Shown one piece after another: positions 24,458 to 34,154 of a stretch of 64,000 nt of DNA. The DNA lies in the NCBI RefSeq assembly GCF_000756305.1, contig NZ_JRFE01000026.1, positions 311,200 to 375,199 on the forward strand. The letters run 5' to 3'. This stretch comes from Myxosarcina sp. GI1 (lineage in GTDB: Bacteria > Cyanobacteriota > Cyanobacteriia > Cyanobacteriales > Xenococcaceae). A model generated the notes under the pieces. It was given only the letters and a program-made list of their open reading frames with translations. It searched no databases and was not told the DNA's origin. Position 1 is the first letter of the stretch, and each line of letters opens with the position of its first letter. Both the position numbers and the translations under genes were made by a program.

Positions 24458-26368
24458 ATGGAAGCTAGAAGAAGTTTGGCGCGATCGCTTGCCCCCAGGA
24501 ATAAAAAACAATGGTTGGTGTTAATGTTTTTAGGCATCGCTATAAGTATAGCGATCGCCGCAGTTCCTTATCTTGCCCAATCTTCTCTAGCTAAACTTGG
24601 CTGGCAGGGTTGGCTGACAATTGCAATCACCTTTAGTGTTTTTCTGCTCAATGCTATAACTTCCATTCCTCCAGAAATAGTTTTTCTTGGCGGTACGGCG
24701 GTTTTATTTACCACTGGTATTTTGGAAGAGGAAGCTGCTTTAGAAGGATTTAGTAACTCTGGAATGATTACAGTTGCAGTGCTGTATCTGGTAGTGACAG
24801 GTTTGCAGCAAACTGGCGGACTGACTTGGATTTCACAAACAATTTTGGGTCTTCCTAAAGGACAAAATAAAGCTTTACTGCGGCTAATGGCTCCTGTAAT
24901 CGGCATGAGTGCATTTTTAAATAACACTCCAGTCGTAGCGATGTTTATTCCTGTAGTTAGCGACTGGTCGCGGAAATTAAAGATAAGTCCTTCCAAACTA
25001 ATGATTCCCCTCAGTTATGCAGCAATTTTTGGGGGAATTTGTACTTTAATCGGTACCAGTACTAACTTAGTTGTAAACGGATTGATAATTTCTGCGGGTG
25101 GAGCTAGTCTTAAGCTATTCGATATTGCCTGGGTGGGATTGCCCTGTGCGCTTGCAGGAGCGAGCTTTTTATTTCTGACTCATCGCTGGCTATTACCCAA
25201 CCGCCAACCTGCACTAGATTTAAATGATGATAGTTCGTCAGTTCAATACACCACTGAAATGATGGTTGCTCCCGATAGTCCTATGATTGGTAAAACTATC
25301 GAAGGGGCAGGTTTGCGCCATCTACCAGAACTATATTTAATTGAGATCGTTCGCGATCGCTTCATCATTCCTGCGGTAAGTCCGCAAGAAGTTTTAAGAG
25401 CTAACGACCAATTAGTATTTGTGGGAGCGATAAATTCAATTGTAGATTTGCATCGACTTAAAGGTTTGCAGCCTGGTACAGATGAAGTATTTAAACTCAA
25501 AACCCCTCGTTCCCAGAGAAGTCTAATCAAAGCCGTTGTTTCTAATAGCTGTCCCTTAGTTGGTAAAACTATACGCGAAGGCAAGTTTCGTACTCGCTAC
25601 AATGCGGTTGTAGTTGCCGCAGCGCGTAACGGTGAAAGACTACAGGGTAAACTCGGTGATATTCGCTTGTTAGCTGGGGATACTTTATTACTAGAAGCCA
25701 ATCCGGCATTTATTTCCCGACAGCGCGTTTCTCAAGATTTCTATTTAATTGACGGCATACCCGACTCCGAACCTTTACGTCACGAAAAAGCTCCTCTGGC
25801 GATCGCCATATTAGTTATTATGGTAGTTCTGGCGGCAACTGGCTGGATGAGTATGTTAAAAGCGGCGGTGTTAGCGGCAGTTATTATGCTAGTTACTAAA
25901 TGCTGTTCTCCCGTCAAAGCCATGCAGAACATTGAATGGTCGGTATTACTGGTAATTGCGGCGGCTTTGAGTATTGGTACGGCATTAGAATCTACTGGTG
26001 CGGCAGGAGCGATCGCCTCAACCTTGATTGGCTTTTCTGGGGATAATCCCTGGCTGGCTCTGGCAATAATTTACGGCATTACTTCTTTCTTTACCGAAAT
26101 AATTACCAATAACGCCGCCGCTGCTTTAGTGTTTCCCATTGCTTTAGCTGTTTCTAAAAACTTGGGAGTCGAATTTATGCCGTTTGCGATCGCCATAATG
26201 ATTGGTGCCTCGGCGAGTTTTGCCACTCCTATCGGCTATCAAACTAATTTAATGGTTTATGGTCCTGGGGGATACAAGTTTACCGATTTCATGCGCGTCG
26301 GCATTCCGCTAAATATTTTATTTTGGATAGTGACGGTAAGTATAACGCCGCTGATCTATCCCTTTTAG
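24458..26368 (+). CDS. SLC13-family permease with two RCK_C (TrkA-C) domains
   Basis: A 636-residue inner-membrane transporter. There are about five N-terminal helices (LGIAISIAIAAVP, GWLTIAITFSVFLLN), a DASS/SLC13 signature with NNTPVVAMFIPVV near residue 154 and SKLMIPLSYAAIFGGICTLIGTSTNLVVNG near 180-208, then two cytosolic TrkA-C domains (about 258-340 and 347-430), and a second set of helices with FFTEIITNNAAAALVFPIA. Cyanobacterial homologues transport sulfate or dicarboxylate with Na+. The substrate is not settled by sequence. It has a strong terminator after it and a divergent Crp-like gene in front. Confidence 0.85.
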   Translation: MEARRSLARSLAPRNKKQWLVLMFLGIAISIAIAAVPYLAQSSLAKLGWQGWLTIAITFSVFLLNAITSIPPEIVFLGGTAVLFTTGILEEEAALEGFSNSGMITVAVLYLVVTGLQQTGGLTWISQTILGLPKGQNKALLRLMAPVIGMSAFLNNTPVVAMFIPVVSDWSRKLKISPSKLMIPLSYAAIFGGICTLIGTSTNLVVNGLIISAGGASLKLFDIAWVGLPCALAGASFLFLTHRWLLPNRQPALDLNDDSSSVQYTTEMMVAPDSPMIGKTIEGAGLRHLPELYLIEIVRDRFIIPAVSPQEVLRANDQLVFVGAINSIVDLHRLKGLQPGTDEVFKLKTPRSQRSLIKAVVSNSCPLVGKTIREGKFRTRYNAVVVAAARNGERLQGKLGDIRLLAGDTLLLEANPAFISRQRVSQDFYLIDGIPDSEPLRHEKAPLAIAILVIMVVLAATGWMSMLKAAVLAAVIMLVTKCCSPVKAMQNIEWSVLLVIAAALSIGTALESTGAAGAIASTLIGFSGDNPWLALAIIYGITSFFTEIITNNAAAALVFPIALAVSKNLGVEFMPFAIAIMIGASASFATPIGYQTNLMVYGPGGYKFTDFMRVGIPLNILFWIVTVSITPLIYPF

Positions 26369-26391
26369 TTCGTCTTTACTTTAAATTAGAT

Positions 26392-26424
26392 AGAGGAAGA
26401 TAAACTCAAATCTTCCTCTTTTGT
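26392..26424 (+). terminator. Rho-independent terminator of the SLC13 permease gene
   Basis: agaggaagat (26392-26401) and atcttcctct (26410-26419) form a perfect 10-bp stem around an 8-nt loop, followed by TTTTG. Confidence 0.88.
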
Positions 26425-26445
26425 ATTGTTTACTATCATTCGCTC

Positions 26446-26907
26446 GTGACTTCTACCCAACTGTTTACTTTTGCCAATCTTTTTGCTCTGCCTTTTTGGA
26501 CGTTAATGATTTTATTGCCAAACTGGAACGTTACTAAAAAGGTCATGCAGTCTTATTTACTATTCGTTCCTTTAATTGGCTTGTATGTTTACTTTTTAAT
26601 AGTTACTATCGATGGCGAGTCGGCACAAGCTATAGCTAATCCCCAGCTGCCAGATATCGCTCGTTTTTTCTCGGAAGAAACTGCTGCCGCCGCAGGTTGG
26701 GTTCACTTTATCGTTATGGATTTATTCGTTGGACGCTGGATTTATTGGCAGGGACAAGAAAAAAGCATCTGGACGATTCACTCTTTGATACTATGTTTAT
26801 TTGCAGGTCCTGTAGGACTGTTATCCCATATTATTACCGCTAGCTTCAGCAAACAAAATGATGTTAAGTTAAACTCTGAAACTACTACCGACGCGGCAAC
26901 ATCTTAG
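26446..26907 (+). CDS. ABA4-like (DUF4281) membrane protein
   Basis: A 153-residue protein with four membrane helices. Its segments NLFALPFWTLMILLPNW, AAGWVHFIVMDLFVGRWIYWQG and CLFAGPVGLLSHII are the DUF4281/ABA4 signature. In plants ABA4 is needed for neoxanthin formation; cyanobacterial homologues occur where xanthophylls are made, but their role is not established. The start is a GTG (26446) after the permease terminator, so it is an independent transcript. The proximity of ocp and this gene is suggestive of carotenoid biology, but is not evidence of joint function. Confidence 0.8.
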   Translation: MTSTQLFTFANLFALPFWTLMILLPNWNVTKKVMQSYLLFVPLIGLYVYFLIVTIDGESAQAIANPQLPDIARFFSEETAAAAGWVHFIVMDLFVGRWIYWQGQEKSIWTIHSLILCLFAGPVGLLSHIITASFSKQNDVKLNSETTTDAATS

Positions 26908-27109
26908 TCTCGGTAAAATTCAAGTCTGCTTTGATTGAGTGACTACTTTAAACTCAGTTCAGAACCCTTTTCAAAGGTAAGTTTTTTTTCTTAACTCTTT
27001 GCTGTTAGAGTGGGTCAAAACTCTGGTTTACCGTAGGCTGAAATAACGTAAATTTGTATCTCACTTATTTGATAAACGCTATATGCAAAGTCACTGATTC
27101 TCTAAAAAT

Positions 27110-27634
27110 TTAGCCTGGAGAAATAAATATAAAATTGTTTTGTTTTGCTGCTTCTTTGAAAAACTCTACCAACAGAACGTATGTAGTCAAAAGAGATTCT
27201 AATTCTTCTATTGTCCAACCTCCAGGCTGAGGATTGGGATAAATTCTTGCAGCATTGAAAGCTTCGGGTGAAAAATGCGATCGCAAATCATTGAGTGTAA
27301 TTTGCTCTAGAGCTTCAACGACTTCTTTGACTTCATTTGGTTTTAAGTAACGAACTTTTCCATAGTCTGTTTGATATTCGGTTTCAGTACCGCCCAAAAC
27401 TACATTGCTAAGAGGTGGTGAAGTATTAGTTCTATCCCTAGCTGCTTCTCCTGTAAGAAGAAAATGGATTGCTTGCCAATCTTTACCAATATTTAAATAG
27501 TAGTCACTACAAACAAGGTCGTCAGAAAAAGCTATATATTCGTCAAAATCTTTTATGTCTAATCCAAAAGGATGAGATGTTAATCGAGCGATATTTTCTA
27601 AATCGATACGTACATATTTAACTTCAATTCCCAT
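27110..27634 (-). CDS. DUF1877 family protein
   Basis: A 174-residue protein of the YfbM/DUF1877 family: DWQAIHFLLTGE, VVLGGTETEYQTDYGKVRYLKPNEVKEVVEAL and SPEAFNAARIYPNP are the family's landmarks. It is a soluble protein of unknown function, sometimes encoded near toxin or immunity genes. Here it is alone. Clean ATG. It is flanked by AT-rich spacers at 26908-27109 and 27635-27818 in which I see no other gene. Confidence 0.8.
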   Translation of the reverse strand: MGIEVKYVRIDLENIARLTSHPFGLDIKDFDEYIAFSDDLVCSDYYLNIGKDWQAIHFLLTGEAARDRTNTSPPLSNVVLGGTETEYQTDYGKVRYLKPNEVKEVVEALEQITLNDLRSHFSPEAFNAARIYPNPQPGGWTIEELESLLTTYVLLVEFFKEAAKQNNFIFISPG

Positions 27635-27818
27635 ATTCGTTCTATTTTTCGCTATTTGCTGTATATTCAGTATGAATTATGAATTGAAATAGTAAAATTA
27701 TGAGTTGCTAACTTTTATAGTTTTTAATAAAGACTAAGATCCATAATTTCAAAAAGGTCAATAGATTTAGTTTTTCACTCTAATTTTATTAGTTTAATAG
27801 CTATAAATTAAGTAAATT

Positions 27819-29465
27819 ATGCTGTTATTTATTTTTAAATCTAAATTAAATTTCTGGTTAGGGGCAAGTATTGCAGCAGCATTATTATTTAGTTTATCTG
27901 GATTAAAGCTAGCTTTTCAGCCTTACACTATTCAAGATGATGCGCGACAGCATGTTTTTTGGATACAGCAATTTAGCGATCCAGATTTATTTAGACAAGA
28001 TTTAATCGCTGATTATTTTAGTTCTGTTGCCCCTTGGGGCTATAAAGTTTTGTACCAAATAGTAAATATATTAGGTATCAAACCTTTTTTATTTAGTAAA
28101 ATTTTGCCCGTAATTATTGCTGTAATTACTACAGTTCATTTATTTTTAGTTTGCTTAGAAATATTTCCTGTTCCGTTTTCTGGATTTATTGCAACTCTAT
28201 TGTTAAATCAAAATTTGTGGATGCTAGACGATTTGTCCTCTGGTACGCCTAGAGCTTTTTTTTATCCTTTGTTTGTCGGATTTATTTATTATTTGTTACG
28301 TCGCAGCTATTTAACTTATTTATTCATTCTTTTACAAGGATTGTTCTATCCACAAGTTGTTTTAATTGCTGTAGTAATCTTAGCGATTAATTTTTGGCGC
28401 GAGCGTTCCTATCGCTGGTTTTATTTTACAGGTTTATTAGTTGCGATGGTAATACTAGGAATTTATGCCTTACAAACATTGGAATACGGTGATGTTATAA
28501 GTTTGGCAACAGCGAAAACCTTGCCAGAATTCTATCCAGACGGTAGGAATGAGTTTTTTGTTAATAATCCCGTAGCATTTTGGCTATATGCCCCAAGAAG
28601 CGGTTTTTTTCCTCACGAATGGCAGTATGTTTTGTTGTGTTCTTTTGGTTTGTGTTTGCCAATTTTAAAACTTTTTCCGCAGCAGTTTCCTTTAGTAACT
28701 AAGATAAATAAAAATATAAAAATTGTTTGGCAAATATTTTTAGCGGCTTTGATTATGTTTGCCTTGGCGCATTTATTTTTATTTAAGCTGCACTTACCAA
28801 GTCGCTATTCTCAGCATAGTTTGAGAATATTAATTGCTTTAATAGATGGTATAGCGATCGCAGTAGTTTTAAATGCTATTTTTATACGTCTTACCAAACA
28901 TCAACGCATATTAAAATCAGTAATTACTATTATTACATTTTGTATACTTTTATATCCCACCTATGCAGTACAAAAATATTCTTATCGACTCGGTTATGTT
29001 ACAGGAAATTCTTCGCAACTCTATCGTTTTTTGCAGCAACAGCCTAAAGATATTTTAATCGCATCTTTAAGTGAAGAAGCAAATTTTATACCTAGTTTAG
29101 CAGAGCGATCGGTTTTAACGGCAGCAGAATATAGCATTCCCTATCATTTAGATTATTATCGACAAATTCGTCAGCGAACTGAAGCTTTAATTACGGCACA
29201 ATATACTGATAATTTAGAAAAAATCGAATCTTTTATTGACCTATACGATATAGACTTATGGCTATTAGATCGCGATGCGTTTACGGTTAGATATCTACAA
29301 AACAATAATTGGTTGATGCAGTTTCTACTACCAGCAAAAAGGGCGATTGCTTTTTTACGATCCGATACTCAACCAATATTACTGACAGAATTTAAAGAAT
29401 GTCGCGTATTTGAAGACGATAAATCAATTTTATTAAACGCCAAATGTCTAAAGAGCAAGATTTGA
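27819..29465 (+). CDS. Multi-spanning membrane protein, possible GT-C glycosyltransferase
   Basis: A 548-residue protein with about ten transmembrane helices. Residues 37-50 (TIQDDARQHVFWI) give an acidic pair in the first periplasmic loop, where GT-C glycosyltransferases carry their catalytic acid residues. The soluble C-terminal ~170 residues (SSQLYRFLQQQPKDILIASLSEEANFIPSLAERSVL) resemble the periplasmic end domain of such enzymes. No known family signature beyond this is visible. It is followed after 73 bp by a PMT-type glycosyltransferase on the same strand, so a joint role in glycan or lipid glycosylation is plausible. Confidence 0.5.
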   Translation: MLLFIFKSKLNFWLGASIAAALLFSLSGLKLAFQPYTIQDDARQHVFWIQQFSDPDLFRQDLIADYFSSVAPWGYKVLYQIVNILGIKPFLFSKILPVIIAVITTVHLFLVCLEIFPVPFSGFIATLLLNQNLWMLDDLSSGTPRAFFYPLFVGFIYYLLRRSYLTYLFILLQGLFYPQVVLIAVVILAINFWRERSYRWFYFTGLLVAMVILGIYALQTLEYGDVISLATAKTLPEFYPDGRNEFFVNNPVAFWLYAPRSGFFPHEWQYVLLCSFGLCLPILKLFPQQFPLVTKINKNIKIVWQIFLAALIMFALAHLFLFKLHLPSRYSQHSLRILIALIDGIAIAVVLNAIFIRLTKHQRILKSVITIITFCILLYPTYAVQKYSYRLGYVTGNSSQLYRFLQQQPKDILIASLSEEANFIPSLAERSVLTAAEYSIPYHLDYYRQIRQRTEALITAQYTDNLEKIESFIDLYDIDLWLLDRDAFTVRYLQNNNWLMQFLLPAKRAIAFLRSDTQPILLTEFKECRVFEDDKSILLNAKCLKSKI

Positions 29466-29538
29466 TTAGACGATACTATTGCAAATTATGTATACTTGCT
29501 GAGGAATACAACTTGTTCGGAATCTGCTAAATAAAAGT

Positions 29539-31494
29539 TTGTTGGGCGTTCGGGTAAAGTCGGCAATCGATCGCATCCTGTGGTTCGATTTATCGCTGCT
29601 GTTACTAACACTAATCATCATCCTATTAGGAATTGGCGACTATGGCTTATACGAACCTCATGAAGGTCATTTTGCTATGGTTGGCAAAGAGATGGTGTTG
29701 CGTGGTGACTGGATAACGCCTCATCTCAATGGCGCACCATATCTCAACAAGCCACCTCTGCTATATTGGCTGATTGCGATTTCTACTCGCCTTTTTGGTA
29801 CTACTGAGTTTGCGGCGCGTTTACCTATGGCTTTAGCTGGTTGGTTAGGCATAATTATTGCCTGGAAATGGACGAGACAGCTATGGGGAATTGATGCGAG
29901 TCGGCTTACGGCTTTAATGCTGTCGGTAACTTTAGGTTGGTTTTTATTTACTCACCAGATACTAATCGATGTTTTACTCGGAACTTTACTGCTGGCTAGT
30001 TATTATTGTTTGTGGCGATCGCTATACGCTACTCAATCTCGTTTTTATAGCTATGGATTTTATCTATTTTTAGGTTTGTGTCTGCTAACTAAAGGCTTTA
30101 TTGGTATTGTATTTCCTTTATGTAGCTGTTTTATTTTAGTTATTCTCCGACGTGACTGGAAGTTAAAACGTCTTCACTTATTACCAGGATTATTAATAGT
30201 CTTAGCTGTAGTTTTGCCCTGGTTTATTGCCGTAGAAAAAAACAATCCAGGTTTTATTCGCTATTTTATAGTTAACGAACACCTCGATCGTCTGCTCGAT
30301 CGCCGCTTTCCTCCAGATTACGAAGTGTCTAAAGTAAGTATTGCTGGCTATTTAGCAGTTACCGCTTTGTGGTGTTTTCCCTGGATATTATTTTTACCAT
30401 CTGTTGTTACCTCTACTTGGCAAGAATGGCGGAGAGGATTGATAAACAAAGCTTCAAGTTGGGAACGAAAACGTAGCGATGGTATTTTGATAATTGCGAT
30501 CGCAGCTATTTTACCTATTGTGGCATTTTTACCTCTATCTTCAAGGTTGGTTTACTATAGTGTGCCTGCAATACCTCCATACATTATGCTTTGTAGCAGA
30601 TGGTGGAGTAAAAACTATCTAGATCGAATTACCGTAAGAACGAGCTTTAAAAAACCTATTGCTGCAATAAAAGTTTTTCGCCATAGCTTATTTCGTCGTC
30701 AAATAATTAGAAGGCGATCGCTGTTTTTGCGGTTTGTAACTTACTTTGTTTCTTTAAAAGCTATATATGGCTCGATCGCTGTTTTAATTGGCTTGAGTTT
30801 TCTTGGGGCGATCGCTTTTCTACCTCAGATTGACACTACCGTAAGAATTTACCACTTGTTGCTAATAGTAGCGATCGCTTTGGCTATAGGCTGGTTGGGT
30901 TTGGGGATGGCAATATTAAATAGATATCGTTGGGCTTGGTTGCCGCTATTTCTCTCCCTGATTATTGTCTACACTGCCGTAGTAAAAGGATTTGTTATCT
31001 ATCAAGATGTTCGTTCTTCCAAGACTTTAGTACGGCAAGCCGATGCCTGTTTGAATGTTAATACTCTCTGGATCTTTGAAGGTTCGCGAGAAATTGGCGC
31101 AGCAGGTGGCATTATCTATTATCTCAACCAGAATAAAAATTATTTTCGCAAGCATTTATTTAACGCTAGAACTTCTTTACCTGCGGGATGGCAAACCGCT
31201 ACAGGCGATCGCCTCTATCGTACCGTTAAAATTTTGTCTGACGGAGGTAAAAATCGTCTTCCGCCTAGCTTTCCAGGTTCGCCTCCTGCTTATTTAATTA
31301 CCAAACAGCAGTTACAGACTTATTGGAATAGCGATCGCCCCGTAGTTTTTGTTACCGACTTTCTGCGTCAACCAAATGATGCTAGCGATCGCCTAGAAAA
31401 AAATCTGCCTGATAATTCTGAAGATCCTTTATTAACAGTCAATTCTCGTAGGCTTTATGGTAACGCTGCCTCCCGACAGAGTTGGTGTCTGTAA
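29539..31494 (+). CDS. ArnT/PMT-like (GT39/GT83) glycosyltransferase
   Basis: A 651-residue integral membrane enzyme that would transfer a sugar from a polyprenyl-phosphate donor. The first periplasmic loop has YGLYEPHEGHFAMVGKEMVLRGDWITP with the catalytic acid E, then YLNKPPLLYWLIA, the exact landmarks of the ArnT/PMT superfamily. About 11 helices and a C-terminal soluble domain follow. No ATG fits the start; TTG 29539 is the best candidate. The acceptor is unknown (protein or lipid). It is the second gene of the pair starting at 27819. HIP1 sites dot the gene. Confidence 0.75.
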   Translation: MLGVRVKSAIDRILWFDLSLLLLTLIIILLGIGDYGLYEPHEGHFAMVGKEMVLRGDWITPHLNGAPYLNKPPLLYWLIAISTRLFGTTEFAARLPMALAGWLGIIIAWKWTRQLWGIDASRLTALMLSVTLGWFLFTHQILIDVLLGTLLLASYYCLWRSLYATQSRFYSYGFYLFLGLCLLTKGFIGIVFPLCSCFILVILRRDWKLKRLHLLPGLLIVLAVVLPWFIAVEKNNPGFIRYFIVNEHLDRLLDRRFPPDYEVSKVSIAGYLAVTALWCFPWILFLPSVVTSTWQEWRRGLINKASSWERKRSDGILIIAIAAILPIVAFLPLSSRLVYYSVPAIPPYIMLCSRWWSKNYLDRITVRTSFKKPIAAIKVFRHSLFRRQIIRRRSLFLRFVTYFVSLKAIYGSIAVLIGLSFLGAIAFLPQIDTTVRIYHLLLIVAIALAIGWLGLGMAILNRYRWAWLPLFLSLIIVYTAVVKGFVIYQDVRSSKTLVRQADACLNVNTLWIFEGSREIGAAGGIIYYLNQNKNYFRKHLFNARTSLPAGWQTATGDRLYRTVKILSDGGKNRLPPSFPGSPPAYLITKQQLQTYWNSDRPVVFVTDFLRQPNDASDRLEKNLPDNSEDPLLTVNSRRLYGNAASRQSWCL

Positions 31495-31537
31495 AAACAA
31501 ACCCGAAACAATTATTTAAACTGTTAGATTTTCTAGC

Positions 31538-32377
31538 TTATCGTCGGTCTAGCCAATTGAGCAAATCGCTTTCAGTAGTAAAGTCCAGGAGAGCTTCTCC
31601 CAAATCTTCAAGCTGGACAATAGACAGATCTTCCAAACGATCTCGTACTTCAGGACTAACTGCACCGATGCGTCTATTCAACTGACGCACAATCAAAGCC
31701 AGTTCTCTTTCTCTTCCCTGTTGTATTCCCTGTTGACGACCTTCACGTAAAATAGCTTGATAAGTTACCGACTCTTTCATCACTTCCTCCCGAAATATTT
31801 GACTAATCAAACCCTCGTCAAAACGCAAACCTGCTAGAATTCCCGCACAGCCTAAAATATTTTGTCTTTGTTCTCTAACTTCAATTTTAGCTGCTTCTTC
31901 TGCCACTCTCGATAACAAACTTGTTGGCGACACTGTTTGAGTTAGAGTAGCTAGGGGTAATAGTGCTCAGTTAGCTAGAAACGGTTCTGAGTTTTGTTCC
32001 CACATTCGGATAACTTGATAACGATGGCTAGAAGTTTCATCTCGATATTCTTCAGTAAAGACAACGGGATTAGTAGTCGGTTGCAAAAAGATGACTATTT
32101 GTCGAACTGGGAGGTGATATTGTCTTTTCAGGCGCATGGCATAGTCAAGCATCCGAAAGGGAATGCTGGGTTCGGAAATGGCTGAGGTTTGAAATTCTAA
32201 ATGTAGTATTTGGTTACTGGTTCTCAGAAAAGTTAGCGAGTCGGCACGAATTGGTTCTAAACTTAATTCGGTTTTAAGCACTTGGACTTCTTCGGCATCT
32301 ACTTCTGGAACTAGCCAATTGGCAAAGGCGACGGGATATGATTCGGCGAGGTATTTACAGACGTTATCGAAACTCAA
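31538..32377 (-). pseudogene. Rpn-family (PD-(D/E)XK) nuclease gene broken by an in-frame stop
   Basis: One former gene of about 280 codons. The 5' part (32377 to 31967) gives VEVDAEEVQ-like residues, RADSLTFLRTSNQILHLEFQT (the PD-(D/E)XK D..ExQ core) and ends WEQNSEPFLAN. A TGA at 31967-31969 interrupts it. The same frame continues with ALLPLATLTQT and then the second half (from 31933), which has the family's RLDDLL-like tail: VRDRLEDLSIVQLEDLGEALLDF and the DUF4351-like end. Related proteins read through this site, often with Gly there, so a single G-to-T change (GGA to TGA) explains the break. Rpn proteins promote recombination-type DNA breaks. Confidence 0.75.
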
Positions 32378-32481
32378 GACATTGCATTGTCATAAATAAC
32401 TTTAAGTTTAGCTGACAAAGCGATCGCAACGCTACATTCAATTTGGCGATCGCTTTTTCACAAATTAAAATATTCTACTTT

Positions 32482-34026
32482 TTAAAAACCGATCCAACTT
32501 ATTAAGTAAGCTCTCTGGCAGTAGCCAAGAGTAGCTAAACCTACCGTACCCAATAACCACAACCAACTGTAGTTACGTGGTGAAATTTGCCAGAAGCGAA
32601 CTTTGCCATCTCCACCATAGGTGACAAGTAAATTTTTTTCATAGTTAGATGCAATATCAATAGTCTTCTCTTTATGTCCTCGAAACGTTTTAATTTTTTT
32701 TCCATCTTTAATACGCCACAAGCGAACACGCCCATGAGATGTTAAATAATAAGATGGGGCAGATACTAACAAACCTGATTTAAATTCAGCATAATACGAA
32801 GCAGCTATGTATTGACTATCAGGTGTAAACACGAACTCCATAAAATTTTCTTTTGCTGCATAGGTATCTATGGTATTCAGAAGTTTGCCATCTTCTATAT
32901 TGTGTACATAAATTCTGTTCCTGATAATAGAGCCATTAGACGTAGATTCAAGAGAACTAGACCAAAATGCTACTAATTTACCATTAGGACTTAATTTAAG
33001 ACAACGACCAGACTTTTCATTTGTATCCAATTGCAGAGTAAAAGTTTTATCTTTTAATCGATAGAGATACAATCCATCTTCATGTTTCTCTAAAGTCAAT
33101 AGTTCTCCACGATTTTTTTCGATAACTGCAATAGGCATATCGTAAGGAATCAAACTTGACTCGCTAAGAATATAACTTTTTTGCTCGACAACATTCCAAA
33201 CGTATAAAGTTGTCGGTGGTTGCTTCCTAGCCTGACTCACTGACACAACAATAGTTTGTCCATCAGAGGATACTGCTAAAACTCTGGAAGGACTATCTAT
33301 ATTTATGGAATCAACTAATTGACCATCACTAATACGCCAAACTTGTATTTGCCCTGTTTTGTTGCTGGCTGAAGCGAGTAGAGAGCCATCTGAACTCAGA
33401 ACTACATTTTTAGAAGAAAAAACGTTTAAAGTTCTAATCAGTTCTCCATTAGATACCTTTCTAATCTCTACTTCTTGGGTATCGTTGTATCTGGTAGATG
33501 GTCTACCATCACGATTAATAAGCTTCTTACTGTTAATAAAAAAAGTTCCGTTAGGACTAAAGGTAATAAAGCGTAATTCTTTGGGTAATTGCCAGGTATC
33601 AACTGAATTTGAAAAACGAATTGGGTCAATAATCTGAAATTTCCAGCCTAAAAATAATAATAAACAAGTAGCAATAACAATCGCAATGTATTTTAATGCT
33701 AGAAAACTTTTAAAGCTTGGATTCAGAAAGATAAAACCTCCGAATAAAGAGCCTGAAATAATTCCCGAAATCCAGATAATGCCAATCCATAAAAAAGGAG
33801 TAAAATCAAAAGCAGGTGTTGTATTACAAATAATTGCTCCAGACAAATACCCAATAATTAAACCAGTTGTTCCTCCAACTAAACCACTAATAAATGACAA
33901 ATAAAATATTTTAATAGATGATTCTAAATTATATTCATATATTAGACTTAATATTGCTAAAACAAATCCTGTTATGCCTGTTAAAAATATTGATGTTGCT
34001 ATAACAATTACTATAATTTTTATCAT
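32482..34026 (-). CDS. Membrane protein with C-terminal WD40-like beta-propeller
   Basis: A 514-residue protein. The N-terminal ~140 residues carry four or five membrane helices (IIVIVIATSIFLTGITGFVLAI, GLVGGTTGLIIGYLSGAI, IIWISGIISGSLFGG, AIVIATCLLLFLG). The rest has repeated SPNG/SSDG motifs with W-x-I strands (VVLSSDGSLLASAS, LAVSSDGQTIVVSVS, KLSPNGKLVAFWS, VTYGGDGKVRFWQI) that form a seven-bladed propeller-like region. A short hydrophobic stretch at the end may re-enter the membrane. The unusual membrane-anchored layout suggests a scaffold at the cytoplasmic or thylakoid membrane. AT content is above average here, so transfer is possible. Confidence 0.6.
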   Translation of the reverse strand: MIKIIVIVIATSIFLTGITGFVLAILSLIYEYNLESSIKIFYLSFISGLVGGTTGLIIGYLSGAIICNTTPAFDFTPFLWIGIIWISGIISGSLFGGFIFLNPSFKSFLALKYIAIVIATCLLLFLGWKFQIIDPIRFSNSVDTWQLPKELRFITFSPNGTFFINSKKLINRDGRPSTRYNDTQEVEIRKVSNGELIRTLNVFSSKNVVLSSDGSLLASASNKTGQIQVWRISDGQLVDSINIDSPSRVLAVSSDGQTIVVSVSQARKQPPTTLYVWNVVEQKSYILSESSLIPYDMPIAVIEKNRGELLTLEKHEDGLYLYRLKDKTFTLQLDTNEKSGRCLKLSPNGKLVAFWSSSLESTSNGSIIRNRIYVHNIEDGKLLNTIDTYAAKENFMEFVFTPDSQYIAASYYAEFKSGLLVSAPSYYLTSHGRVRLWRIKDGKKIKTFRGHKEKTIDIASNYEKNLLVTYGGDGKVRFWQISPRNYSWLWLLGTVGLATLGYCQRAYLISWIGF

Positions 34027-34154
34027 CTTTTATACTTTTTAAAGTACTTGCTGGTTTAGCATAGGGTAGAAATAAAATTTTTTAGTCTGCAAAATACTAC
34101 AGATAAATTAAAGTACTATTTGTCATACAAGCCATATTTACTTAACTATCAACC

